A DNA stretch of 52,303 nt, taken from an uncultured Spirochaetaceae bacterium (lineage in GTDB: Bacteria; Spirochaetota; Spirochaetia; Sphaerochaetales; Sphaerochaetaceae). The DNA is taken from the NCBI GenBank assembly GCA_944389275.1, contig CALXLT010000038.1, forward strand, positions 1 through 52,303, read 5' to 3'. The notes under the pieces were generated by a model, which was given only the letters and a program-made list of their open reading frames with translations, did not search any database and was not told where the DNA came from. Position numbers and translations under genes: made by a program. Positions 26,293 to 35,355 of the stretch are shown one piece after another (position 1 is the first letter of the stretch; each line of letters starts with the position of its first letter).

Positions 26293-28067
26293 TAGAGAGA
26301 AAGGAGCAGAGAGCCGAGAATACATGGGATCTTTCACTTCTTGAAAAGGATGGAAAGGCTTGGGAAAAGGATATGAAGAGGCTCAGGAAGGCCTTCAGGA
26401 AGGCCCCGTCATTCAAGGGAACGCTGCTCTCCTCCCCTGACGCGCTCTATAAGGCCCTTTCGTACATCAAGGAGACATCGATGCTCTCTGAGCGCGTGGG
26501 CAACTGGGCGTTCCTCTCATATGAGGCTGACAGCATGGACAAGGATGTGCAGCGCAGGCTCGGCACGTATCAGGCCGCGGCGGCATCGTATTCCGAGGCC
26601 ATATCATATTTCAGCCCGGAGCTGATGGCCGGGGATGAGAAGCTTATCAGAGAGTGGATGAAGGAGCCTCGCTTCAGGGAATTCAGGATCTGGATGAAGA
26701 AGACGCTAAGGGAGAAGAAGCATGTCCTCTCGGAAAGCGAGGAAAGGATCATGAGCCTCTTCTCCCCCGTATCCGGCAGCGCGGAGAAGACCTTCATGGA
26801 CCTGAACAACATCGAGCTCTCCTTCGCCGATGTCTCAGGGGAGAAGCTCTCGCATAGCACATACGCGAAGTTCCTGAAGAACAGCGACGAGAAGATAAGG
26901 GAAGAGGCTTACAGGAACTACTACAAGGCATACGATGACCACAAGCATACGCTCTCCGATCTCTATGCCTCGTCCATACGCGAGGATATCTTCACAGCCA
27001 AGGCAAGGCGATTCAGGTCATCCCTCGAGGCGGCCCTGTTCCCTGATGATATCCCGACGGCCGTGTACACCTCCCTCATCAGCTCCGTGCACGAGGCCTT
27101 CCCCGCCCTCCACGAGTACTACAGGGTCAAGGCGAAGGTCCTTGGCAAGGAGAAGCTGAGGCACTGGGACTGCTATATGCCGATGGTCTCCGGCATCGAC
27201 AGCCACCACACGTACGAAGAGGCCGTCTCGCTTATATCTGAGGCGGTCAGGCCGCTTGGAGAGGAGTACAGGTCAACGCTCATCAAGGGCCTCACCACGG
27301 ACAGGTGGGTCGACAGGTATGAGAACAAGGGCAAGCGCAGCGGGGCCTTCTCCGCGGGATGCTACTCCGGAAACCCTTATATCCTCACGAATTATGAGGA
27401 GAGCGTCCTCGATTCCGTGTTCACGCTCATCCACGAGGGTGGACACTCGATGCATTCCTGGTACTCGGTACGCAGCAATCCTTACATGTGCTATGACTAC
27501 TCGATATTCGAGGCGGAGGTCGCGTCGACATTCAACGAGAACCTGCTCTCCCACTACCTGAAGGAGCACGCGTCATCCGATGATGAGAAGGCGTACATAA
27601 TCGGCAAGAACCTCGATGACATAGTCGCGACCCTCTTCAGGCAGACCATGTTCGCCGAGTTTGAGCTGCTGATCCATCAGATGGCCGAACGCGATGAGGC
27701 TATCACGCTGGACGCGATGAGAAGCGAATACGGAAGGCTGCAGAGGGAATACTTCGGGGACGCGATGGAATTCGAGGAGGTAAGCGATCTTGAATGCCTG
27801 CGCATACCGCACTTCTACAGGGCCTTCTACTGCTACAAGTACTCAACCGGGATATCAGCATCGATAGCGCTCTCGGACAGGGTGCTGAAGGGCGGCGACA
27901 AGGAGAGGGAGGACTATCTCGCGTTCCTCCGAAGCGGCGGATCGAGGTCCCCTATCAAGGCGCTGCGCGTGGCTGGCGTGGATATGGCATCGCCTCTGCC
28001 TGTAAAAGCGGCAACGGAGCACTTCGCATCGCTTCTTGGCCAGTTCAGGAGCCTTCGCTCTGTCTGA
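26289..28067 (+). CDS. pepF: oligoendopeptidase F (M3 family)
   Basis: 592 residues, a normal length for PepF. The zinc site is HEGGH in FTLIHEGGHSMHSWY, with the downstream glutamate in FEAEVASTFNE. It is a cytoplasmic peptidase that cuts short oligopeptides. It is last in the operon with the sigma-like gene and rdgB. Its 3' end overlaps the convergent exported-protein gene by 23 bases. Confidence 0.95.
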   Translation: MIERKEQRAENTWDLSLLEKDGKAWEKDMKRLRKAFRKAPSFKGTLLSSPDALYKALSYIKETSMLSERVGNWAFLSYEADSMDKDVQRRLGTYQAAAASYSEAISYFSPELMAGDEKLIREWMKEPRFREFRIWMKKTLREKKHVLSESEERIMSLFSPVSGSAEKTFMDLNNIELSFADVSGEKLSHSTYAKFLKNSDEKIREEAYRNYYKAYDDHKHTLSDLYASSIREDIFTAKARRFRSSLEAALFPDDIPTAVYTSLISSVHEAFPALHEYYRVKAKVLGKEKLRHWDCYMPMVSGIDSHHTYEEAVSLISEAVRPLGEEYRSTLIKGLTTDRWVDRYENKGKRSGAFSAGCYSGNPYILTNYEESVLDSVFTLIHEGGHSMHSWYSVRSNPYMCYDYSIFEAEVASTFNENLLSHYLKEHASSDDEKAYIIGKNLDDIVATLFRQTMFAEFELLIHQMAERDEAITLDAMRSEYGRLQREYFGDAMEFEEVSDLECLRIPHFYRAFYCYKYSTGISASIALSDRVLKGGDKEREDYLAFLRSGGSRSPIKALRVAGVDMASPLPVKAATEHFASLLGQFRSLRSV

Positions 28068-28422
28068 CGGGAAGGACCGCAGCCACCATGCCGTCCTCGA
28101 ACACGAAAGAGAGGACGCTTCCGGTATCGAGATCGAGGATATCGACAGCGCCGTTCCTCTCCTTTCCCGCGACGGGGTTGGAGAATGGAAGCATGGTGGA
28201 GAGAACCGATGAATACGCCTCCCCGAATACATATGGGGAGGCTGTATATTCCTCAAGCCATGATTCGGTATAAGGCTCCGATGAAGCCCTCAGCGCCTTC
28301 TCCGTTATCGAGCCCTGTGCGGCAGACACGGCAATGGCCCCGATCTGCGGTGATACAGGAGCTGTGGCATGAAGGACGGCGGCAATGGAGAGGACGATCG
28401 GCATGAGGACTTTCTTATGCAT
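28045..28422 (-). CDS. small exported protein of unknown function
   Basis: 125 residues starting MHKKVLMPIVLSIAAVLHATA, a likely signal peptide, followed by a short mature domain (ITEKALRASSEPYTESWLEEYTASPYVF..., VDILDLDTGSVLSFVFEDG). An open frame extends upstream to 28581, but a perfect -10 TATAAT lies six to seven bases before the 28422 ATG, so the transcript probably begins there and has no leader. No family was recognised. It diverges from the HD phosphohydrolase gene. Confidence 0.6.
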   Translation of the reverse strand: MHKKVLMPIVLSIAAVLHATAPVSPQIGAIAVSAAQGSITEKALRASSEPYTESWLEEYTASPYVFGEAYSSVLSTMLPFSNPVAGKERNGAVDILDLDTGSVLSFVFEDGMVAAVLPVRQSEGS

Positions 28423-28428
28423 AGCCGC

Positions 28429-28434
28429 ATTATA
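28429..28434 (-). promoter_or_regulatory. -10 box of a leaderless promoter
   Basis: Perfect TATAAT on the minus strand ending six bases before the ATG codon of the exported protein. The -35 region is poor (TAGCAT at 28452-28457). Confidence 0.5.
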
Positions 28435-28452
28435 GTGCGGGACGCGGAAATA

Positions 28453-28461
28453 TGCTATCTT
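28453..28461 (+). promoter_or_regulatory. extended -10 of the HD phosphohydrolase gene
   Basis: TGC plus TATCTT (28456-28461) ends seven bases before the ATG at 28469, with no Shine-Dalgarno between. This suggests a leaderless message. Confidence 0.45.
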
Positions 28462-28468
28462 CTCAGCC

Positions 28469-29740
28469 ATGAGAAGAGAAGACGCGCTTAACCTGCTGAA
28501 CAAAGGATTCATACATTCGGTGAAGGATCCGCTCTGGGGCAATATCCCATTCACGGACGCTCTCAAGGCGCTGCTCGACACAGCGGCTGTGGAGAAGCTC
28601 TCCAGGATAAAGCAGAACGGCCCGGCATACCATATCTACCCGGGGGCCGTGCACACGAGGCTCAGCCATTCAATAGGCGTTTACCACATCGGGAGGGAGA
28701 TGCTTCTCTCTATCTCACGCAAAAGCGAGGAGCTGCCTTTCACCGCAAAGGGCATGATGAGCTTCCTTTCAGCCTGCCTTCTTCACGACATAGGCCACTT
28801 CCCCTATGCCCACTCCCTGAAGGAGCTCTCGATGATGGAGCACGAGGAGATAGCCCGCCACCTGATAGAGGAGGATGAGGAGCTTGGGGACGCTATAGTG
28901 AAAGCGGGAGCGGACAAGGCGATGTGCGCCCTGATAATCGACAAGGATGCGCCCACTGATGATAAGGAGACGGGGATATACCGGAGGATACTCTCCGGAA
29001 CGCTCGATCCGGACAAGCTCGATTACCTTTCGCGCGACGCGTTCTTCGCAGGCATCCCCTACGGCAGGCAGGATACCGATTACATCATCACTTCCCTCTC
29101 CCTCTCCGATGGCCGCCTGGTGCTGGACCAGAGCGCGATAAGCTCCGTGGAGCAGGTGCTCTTCTCCAAGTACATGATGTACAGGAACCTCTACTGGCAC
29201 AAAGGCGTCAGAAGCGCGACAGCGATGATAAAGAAGGCGCTTCTCACGGCGCTCAGGGAAGGCGTCATCACCTCGGAGGACCTCTACCTCAAGGATGACT
29301 ACGAGTTCTACTCGATGCAGGAGCGCTTCTCCTCCTACGCGCCGTTCTCGCTGATGCGCGATGTCGAGCACGGAAGGCTTCTGGAGCGCAAGGCATGGAT
29401 GGCGTACAGGGAAGGAGAGACACTATCCGATGAGGCGGAAGGGATACTGACAAGGTACAAGGCGGAGGAAAGGATCCTCCACGCGCTTGAAAGAAAATAC
29501 CCATCGCTTAAGGAAACTGACGTGGTGATAGATATCCCCGAACCGATAAGCTTCGAGTCAGATATCCAGATCATGAGCCCTGACGGAAGCGTGTCGGACG
29601 CCGCTGATGTCGGCCTCATATTCCAGAAGGCCGGGAAGCTGTTCTCCGCAAGCCTGAGAAGCGCGGCCCTATACCTCCCCTCCTATGTCAGCGAGGAGGA
29701 CGCTGCGGCGGCATTCCAGGAGGTGCGCCATGGAAAGTAA
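28469..29740 (+). CDS. HD-domain phosphohydrolase (dNTPase-like)
   Basis: 423 residues. Metal-binding HD motifs: H in TRLSHSIGVYHIG, the HD pair in LLHDIGHFPYAH, and D in DPDKLDYLSRDAFFAGIPYG. This is the COG1078 group, related to SAMHD1 and dGTPases, and may act on deoxynucleotides. The start lacks a Shine-Dalgarno and matches a leaderless promoter. Its 3' end overlaps ttcA by 11 bases, so the two are one unit. Confidence 0.88.
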   Translation: MRREDALNLLNKGFIHSVKDPLWGNIPFTDALKALLDTAAVEKLSRIKQNGPAYHIYPGAVHTRLSHSIGVYHIGREMLLSISRKSEELPFTAKGMMSFLSACLLHDIGHFPYAHSLKELSMMEHEEIARHLIEEDEELGDAIVKAGADKAMCALIIDKDAPTDDKETGIYRRILSGTLDPDKLDYLSRDAFFAGIPYGRQDTDYIITSLSLSDGRLVLDQSAISSVEQVLFSKYMMYRNLYWHKGVRSATAMIKKALLTALREGVITSEDLYLKDDYEFYSMQERFSSYAPFSLMRDVEHGRLLERKAWMAYREGETLSDEAEGILTRYKAEERILHALERKYPSLKETDVVIDIPEPISFESDIQIMSPDGSVSDAADVGLIFQKAGKLFSASLRSAALYLPSYVSEEDAAAAFQEVRHGK

Positions 29741-30515
29741 GCTGCCATACAGCGCCTTGATCGCGGGGGACATGCCGCCATGGGTGATGAGATTCGTGAA
29801 AGGCGTCGGAAAGGCGATAAACAACTACCGCATGATCCAGGGCGGGGATAAGGTCCTGATCGCGGCATCGGGCGGGAAGGACTCGCTGGCGATGGCGCTC
29901 GCGCTCTCGGTGAGGAAGAAGTGGCTTCCCGTGGACTACACGCTCAAGGCCATCATGATAGACTGGATCGAGCATCCTATCCCCTCCTCCAAGAAGGATG
30001 AGCTATACGCCTACTTCGAGGCATTGGGCATAGATCTCGAGATACTCTCAGAGGCCCAGTACCCAGAGTCCTTCAAGGGCAGCTTCAACTGCTATCTCTG
30101 CGCGAGGAACAGACGGAGGATCCTCTTCGAGAAGGCTGAGGAGCAAGGGATCAGCCTCATAGCCATGGGCCATCATCTGGATGACCTGGCGGAGACTACG
30201 ATGATGAACCTCTGCTTCAGGGCGGACTTCTCGACGATGCTGCCGGTACAGGAATTCTTCAGCGGCAAGATGCATATAATCCGCCCGCTGATAGAGACAA
30301 GGGAAAGCGTCGTAAAGCGGCTTGCCGAGTGCTATGACCTACCAGTCGTCAAGCCTGTCTGCCCCTATGACCAGACGAATGTGAGGGCGCGGCTCAAGCC
30401 CATAATCTCGGAACTTTCGCACATCGACAAGCTCACGCGGGAGCACATCTACAACGCCCATGATTTCTCGTCATCGGTGCTTCCCGAGAAAAAGGCATGG
30501 AAGAAAGGGGATTAA
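29730..30515 (+). CDS. ttcA: tRNA 2-thiocytidine biosynthesis TtcA-family protein
   Basis: 261 residues starting MESKLPYSAL, with AGGAGG six bases upstream inside the preceding gene. The PP-loop SGGKDS (47-52) binds ATP. CYLC and a later Cys in KPVCPYDQTN give the three cysteines that hold the Fe-S cluster in TtcA, which thiolates C32 of some tRNAs. Length suits the family. A related PP-loop thiolase cannot be excluded. Confidence 0.85.
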   Translation: MESKLPYSALIAGDMPPWVMRFVKGVGKAINNYRMIQGGDKVLIAASGGKDSLAMALALSVRKKWLPVDYTLKAIMIDWIEHPIPSSKKDELYAYFEALGIDLEILSEAQYPESFKGSFNCYLCARNRRRILFEKAEEQGISLIAMGHHLDDLAETTMMNLCFRADFSTMLPVQEFFSGKMHIIRPLIETRESVVKRLAECYDLPVVKPVCPYDQTNVRARLKPIISELSHIDKLTREHIYNAHDFSSSVLPEKKAWKKGD

Positions 30516-30561
30516 GCCTGCCTATACCCTCAGAAACCAGTAGTGCTTTTCATTCTTATTG

Positions 30562-30577
30562 TGATAAACTGTTATCA
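30562..30577. promoter_or_regulatory. 16-bp palindrome upstream of the FecR-like barrel gene
   Basis: Perfect dyad TGATAA-ACTG-TTATCA, 30 bases before the ATG. TTATAT (30585-30590) nearby could be a -10 box. Operator function is inferred from position. Confidence 0.45.
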
Positions 30578-30606
30578 GTTGAGCTTATATGCTCGCGAGG
30601 GTGGTT

Positions 30607-33012
30607 ATGAGGAAATTTCTATCGGCAATACTGATCCTGTTATCAATGACGCTTCTCATGGCAGCATCTCCTGCCCTTACGATAAGCGAAGGCAATATTG
30701 ATGATGTGGAGCTGTTCGCTCCTGACGGAACTTCATTGAGCGTCCTCTCGGATATAGACGAGAGCGGATATGTCATCAGGACCAACGGGGAGATGAAAGC
30801 CTTCACATCCCAGTTCGGAGACGTATACCTCCAGGGTGACTCAGTGCTTGCCGTGACAGGATTCACAACAGCTGACCCGACGCTCTACCTCGTCTACGGA
30901 AGGGCGAATGTCGTGATGAAGGAAGACCTCCCCCTCAATTTCTACACGCCGACATCAAGGACAACGATCAGCGGGACCGGCGAATACGCATTCGTCTCCA
31001 CAGACGATGAAGAAGCGTTCATGAACTACTCCTCATCCCCCGCCTCCGCATATGACGCGATGAGGGCCAGGAGCTTCGAGGTCCCATCGATGAGCGAGCT
31101 CAGCTACGCAGATGGCGCCGTTGTCCCGGCAACGCAGAAGAGCTACTACTCGACAACAGTTCTCGCGAATCTCGTCATCTATGACGCTGCTGAGATACCT
31201 GCGGAGCCTGTGGTGGAGACGGTTGAGGAGACAATCATCCCTGCAGAGCCTATCGTCGAGGAAGAAGAGGAAGTCATCGTCCCGGCAGAGCCTGTAGTGG
31301 AGGCGGTCGAGGAGACGATCATCCCTGCAGAGCCTATCGTTGAGGAAGAAGAGGTGGAGGAGATTCCGGCAGCAGAAGAAGCCGTTCCTGACGCTCCTAT
31401 CATCATAGAGCCTGTCTCATCCGTTGAGGGTGTAATGGAGCCAGCTATTCCGGCAATCCCGGCGGCACCGACCTTCGCGGGCGTCACCACCGCGCTTACT
31501 GAAGCAGCTGTTCCGTCAGCACCGGTTCTCCTGGAGCCAGCGGCAACGTTCGGCACGGCACCATCCGCGCCATCCTCAATCACCGCAACAGCCACGCTTA
31601 CCGGCATAGTTCCGGCAGAGCCGGCTCCTGAGGCAGAGACAGCCCTCGTACCGACTGTCCCTGTGTCTGAAAGCGAAGCTGCCATCTCGGAACCAGCAAG
31701 CATAACAGAGGATGAGGAACACCTCATCACGGTCGGAGTGGAGGTCGGCGTGAGCTATCCTCTCAACTGGAACAAGATCAAAGGCAAAGATGGAGAGCCT
31801 CTCATCCTCGCGACTCCATATGTGAATATCGGAAGGGGCAACTGGCAGATCGGGCTCCGCGCGCCTCTGCAGATGGCGTTCATCGATGAGTTCCGCCTCG
31901 CGGGATTCAGCGGAAAGTCTGACTGGGATTTCGGAACGGAAAAGGGCATCACAAAGGAAGAGGCTATCTATGACGCCATCACGGATTCGATGGCTCTCAT
32001 CGATCACCTCTATCTCGGAAACCCTGACTACACGATCGCATACCTCAGGATGGAAAGGGGATACGAACGAAACAGCACGATCTTCTCCAGCTATGGATGG
32101 GATGAAGGGCTCGCGGTGCGCCTCGGCTTCAACTTCTCCAACCTCGCGTTCCAGATCTATCTTGATAACGCGGAGGCGCCTCATATCGGAGAGCTCAGCC
32201 TCGCGTTCTACCCGTTCGCGTTCAGGGGCACGTCATTCAGCATAAACGTGCCTACCGAAGTGCTCTTCACGAGCTTCGATGACTATGAGATGTTCTTCTT
32301 CCCTGAGGTCCGCCTGGATATCCCATTCGCGGATAGAAGCTTCATCCTCTCAGTCTTCGCGACCGGATCGATGTACACCTCTTACAACGACAGACAGCTC
32401 AATAAGAGCGAGATCATCTATGACTTCAATGACAAGAAGATGCTTCCATTCCTCGCGGGCGCGGAGCTCACGTTCGACTTCAAGCCTGTGAAGGTCGAGC
32501 TCAGCGGCGGATACAGAAGCGGTGGACTCTCCTCAGAGTACTTCAATGAGTTCACGTTCGCGGAGCATAAGGTTTCCGTTTTCGATGAATATGAAAAGGG
32601 CGGCAACGCGTTCTTCGCGTCAGCAGCTCTCACGCTCGACTTCGACGTGGTCTCGGTCGGCCTCTCCTACTCCGTTGACGATATCCAGCACTTCTCTACA
32701 GATCCTATGGATATCGTGAGGATAAAGGTCGAGGGACACGCGGGCTCCATCGCGGATATCTACGCGACAGCCGCTGTGCGTGGTCTTGTATCCTCGTTCA
32801 AGGGCTTTGACGCCAAGGAATTCTTCATGGGACCGGACTTCCTCTTCGCGGTGGGTTTCGATCTTGACTTCGGCATGTTCGGACTCACGGCTGAGGCGAG
32901 GACAGTGCACCTCCCAGAGGGTTCATCAGGACTTCTGAACGTCCATAATCTCTCTGAGGATACTTACCTGCAGTTCAAGCTTCTTGGCAGGGTGGAGTTC
33001 GGATGGCTATAA
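30607..33012 (+). CDS. FecR-like domain protein with Pro/Glu repeats and C-terminal outer-membrane barrel
   Basis: 801 residues starting MRKFLSAILILLS, a signal peptide ending near LMAASPA; GAGGGTGG precedes this ATG. Residues about 25-160 resemble a FecR-type domain (GDVYLQGDSVLAVTG, TPTSRTTISGTGEYAFVS). Next come two 28-residue acidic proline repeats (PAEPVVE..EETIIPAEPIVEEEE) and an Ala/Pro linker to about residue 370. The rest has alternating aromatic/hydrophobic beta strands ending in QFKLLGRVEFGWL, like a transmembrane barrel. It may therefore span the outer membrane with a periplasmic, possibly peptidoglycan-binding, front half. Its end overlaps mutL by ten bases. Confidence 0.75.
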   Translation: MRKFLSAILILLSMTLLMAASPALTISEGNIDDVELFAPDGTSLSVLSDIDESGYVIRTNGEMKAFTSQFGDVYLQGDSVLAVTGFTTADPTLYLVYGRANVVMKEDLPLNFYTPTSRTTISGTGEYAFVSTDDEEAFMNYSSSPASAYDAMRARSFEVPSMSELSYADGAVVPATQKSYYSTTVLANLVIYDAAEIPAEPVVETVEETIIPAEPIVEEEEEVIVPAEPVVEAVEETIIPAEPIVEEEEVEEIPAAEEAVPDAPIIIEPVSSVEGVMEPAIPAIPAAPTFAGVTTALTEAAVPSAPVLLEPAATFGTAPSAPSSITATATLTGIVPAEPAPEAETALVPTVPVSESEAAISEPASITEDEEHLITVGVEVGVSYPLNWNKIKGKDGEPLILATPYVNIGRGNWQIGLRAPLQMAFIDEFRLAGFSGKSDWDFGTEKGITKEEAIYDAITDSMALIDHLYLGNPDYTIAYLRMERGYERNSTIFSSYGWDEGLAVRLGFNFSNLAFQIYLDNAEAPHIGELSLAFYPFAFRGTSFSINVPTEVLFTSFDDYEMFFFPEVRLDIPFADRSFILSVFATGSMYTSYNDRQLNKSEIIYDFNDKKMLPFLAGAELTFDFKPVKVELSGGYRSGGLSSEYFNEFTFAEHKVSVFDEYEKGGNAFFASAALTLDFDVVSVGLSYSVDDIQHFSTDPMDIVRIKVEGHAGSIADIYATAAVRGLVSSFKGFDAKEFFMGPDFLFAVGFDLDFGMFGLTAEARTVHLPEGSSGLLNVHNLSEDTYLQFKLLGRVEFGWL
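31198..31365 (+). repeat. 84-bp tandem coding repeat, two copies
   Basis: Two adjacent 84-bp units (31198-31281 and 31282-31365) encode the 28-residue acidic proline repeat. Their DNA is similar enough to recombine, so copy number may vary between strains. Confidence 0.8.
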
Positions 33013-34817
33013 ATCTCCTTGACCCGCTCCTGTCGCAGCGCATCGCGGCAGGAGAAGTTATCGAGCGTCCGCAATCCATCCTCAGGGAGTTCCTTGACAA
33101 TGCTATTGACGCGGGCGCTGATGAGATAAGGACAAGCATAGACGGAGGCGGCATAGACCGCCTCTCTGTTTCAGATAACGGCTCAGGCATCTCCCGTGAC
33201 GACCTGAAACTCCTTGGAAATAGGCACGCGACAAGCAAGCTCCATGATCCCGATGATCTATATAGCATACACACCCTTGGCTTCAGGGGAGAGGCGCTCT
33301 ACTCGATCGGAGCGGTGACGAAGCTCACGGTCGCGACACGATCAGAGGAGACAGGGGAAGCATCGACGCTTGTCATAGACAACGGCAAGAGATCGGAGAT
33401 CATGGAAGGCGGCCCAGGGAAGGGAACGACAGTCACCGCGGAGGACCTCTTCCTGGATATCCCCGCCCGGCGCGCGTTCCTCAAGCGTTCCTCCACGGAG
33501 GCGTCTATGTGCCGCGCAATGCTTGTCTCAAAGGCCCTAGCCTTCCCTTCCATCCGCTTCACGTTCTCATCAGATGGGGCGCTCAGGATGGACTGGCCGA
33601 AGGCTGCGGATCTCAAGGAGCGCGTGATGATGCTCTACAGGGGAGAAGGGATCGCTGATGCCGATGTCTATTCGCTCCATACCGAAGGAGACGGCTTCTC
33701 TATCGATATAATAGCCGGGAACCAGGCGATAAAGCGCTCTGACAGGAAGGAGATACGCATATATGTTAATGGCAGGGCCGTCGAGGAGTATTCCCTGCAG
33801 CAGGCGGTCACATATGGCTATGGGGAGCTTCTTCCAGGAGGATCCTTCCCCTACGCGGCTGTCTTCATCAACGACAGCGCGGAGATGGTCGACTTCAACA
33901 TCCACCCGGCGAAGAAGGAAGTGAAGATAAGGAACAAGGCGGAGATACACCATGCCATCGTGACGCTCATCCAGAATGGGATAAAAAGACAGATACCTGA
34001 GGTCGCGCCGCTGCAGAGGGAATTCTACCTTGAGGAAAGGAAGGAAGCCTCGAGGACAGAGAACGGGAGAAGCGTCCAGAGCTTCTCCTCTCCCCGACCG
34101 CAGTCCCCATCCTTCAAGCCTACGCTTTCAGAGCCCGCCATACCATATGCCGAGAAGGACAGGGCATGGCTCGAGAAGGCAAAGGCCCTTGCAGCGGAAA
34201 GGGAGAGCCGGAAGAGAGAGGAAAATGCGAGGAAAGCCGAGAGGGAGAGCAAGACCGCTGAAGAGGCCAATGACGAGCCTTCATTCAGATACATCGGACA
34301 GGCCTTCAATCTGTTCCTTATAGCGGAGAAAGACCATGATCTCTATCTTGTCGACCAGCACGCGGCCCATGAGCGCATACTCTATGACGAGATCATCGGA
34401 AAAAGGACAGTGCAGCCCCTTCTCATACCGATCAGGATAGAAGTTGACGATGACGCCGACAGTTTCATAGAGAGGAACATGGATGTCTACGCTAACCTCG
34501 GCATAACCCTTGAGAAGAAGGAGAAAGGCGTCTGGGAAGTCACCGCCATGCCCGCCTCGTTCCGCCCGCTCGAGAGCGAGATAATCGACTTCATACAGTC
34601 CGCGAGGGTCGATGGCAATGAGCTCGAGTCCAGGCTTTTCGCCATCGTGGCGTGCCGGGCCGCGATAAAGGCAGGAGACGCTATTGACCGCTGGAGCGCG
34701 GAGGAGATACTTAGGAAGGTATTCGCGATGAAGGAGCCTGCATGCCCGCACGGGCGGACCTTCCTTATGAAGATAAGCGAGAAGGAGCTCAGGCTTCTGG
34801 CGGGAAGGACTGGCTGA
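33003..34817 (+). CDS. mutL: DNA mismatch repair protein MutL (endonuclease type)
   Basis: 604 residues. The GHKL ATPase part has EFLDNAIDAGA, SDNGSGIS and TLGFRGEALYSIG. The C-terminal domain keeps ACR, CPHGR and a DQHAAHERILYDE segment, the metal site of nicking MutL proteins; the position of the last canonical Glu holds Asp followed by Glu. The middle linker is highly charged, as usual. The ATG lies inside the last codons of the barrel gene. The 3' end overlaps a convergent lipoprotein gene by 29 bases. Confidence 0.95.
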   Translation: MAINLLDPLLSQRIAAGEVIERPQSILREFLDNAIDAGADEIRTSIDGGGIDRLSVSDNGSGISRDDLKLLGNRHATSKLHDPDDLYSIHTLGFRGEALYSIGAVTKLTVATRSEETGEASTLVIDNGKRSEIMEGGPGKGTTVTAEDLFLDIPARRAFLKRSSTEASMCRAMLVSKALAFPSIRFTFSSDGALRMDWPKAADLKERVMMLYRGEGIADADVYSLHTEGDGFSIDIIAGNQAIKRSDRKEIRIYVNGRAVEEYSLQQAVTYGYGELLPGGSFPYAAVFINDSAEMVDFNIHPAKKEVKIRNKAEIHHAIVTLIQNGIKRQIPEVAPLQREFYLEERKEASRTENGRSVQSFSSPRPQSPSFKPTLSEPAIPYAEKDRAWLEKAKALAAERESRKREENARKAERESKTAEEANDEPSFRYIGQAFNLFLIAEKDHDLYLVDQHAAHERILYDEIIGKRTVQPLLIPIRIEVDDDADSFIERNMDVYANLGITLEKKEKGVWEVTAMPASFRPLESEIIDFIQSARVDGNELESRLFAIVACRAAIKAGDAIDRWSAEEILRKVFAMKEPACPHGRTFLMKISEKELRLLAGRTG

Positions 34818-35355
34818 CGGAGATCCTGCTGCCGTATCGGTCGGTAAGCTCAAGCTCAGCTCTTGCAGCATCCGGGGAGATGGCGTAGCCAGATCCCCTC
34901 TCCCCTTCCGCTATGATGCTGCCGTCCTCATCGTATTCCGTTACATAGGAACTATCAGAGAGGATACCGTCCTCGCTGAATGATGGATACGTCCTGTCGC
35001 TCGTGTATGTGACAGAGGTGCTGAGCTCGGTGCCGTTCGTGGAATAGAAGAGCACGCTGTACTCACCTGACGGGAAGGAAGCTCCCTGGGTTATCTCAAT
35101 CGTGTCGGATTGGATATCGCTGCCGGACATGCCACCCTCCCAGACAAGGATGCCTCCTGGAGCCTCAAGCCTATATGAATAGCTCTCATCAGGATCGGAG
35201 AAGGCGGCGGAGAGCGTGAGCGTCTCTATCCTCTCGCTCTCATCTTCCATGACGATGGATACGCTGCCGCGGAGGGAGAGCGAGGATACATCAAAAGCCT
35301 CCTCATTGCACGAGGCAAGGAGGAGGATAAGAAGAAGCGGAAGAAAGCGCCTCAA
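34789..35355 (-). CDS. hypothetical lipoprotein
   Basis: 188 residues with a leader ending in LLLASC (lipobox). The mature part is beta-rich and acidic (SLRGSVSIVMEDESERIETLT...), with an Ig-like strand pattern. No family recognised. It is the second gene after the acyltransferase, joined by an ATGA overlap, so it is probably co-expressed. Confidence 0.75.
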   Translation of the reverse strand: MRRFLPLLLILLLASCNEEAFDVSSLSLRGSVSIVMEDESERIETLTLSAAFSDPDESYSYRLEAPGGILVWEGGMSGSDIQSDTIEITQGASFPSGEYSVLFYSTNGTELSTSVTYTSDRTYPSFSEDGILSDSSYVTEYDEDGSIIAEGERGSGYAISPDAARAELELTDRYGSRISVSQSFPPEA

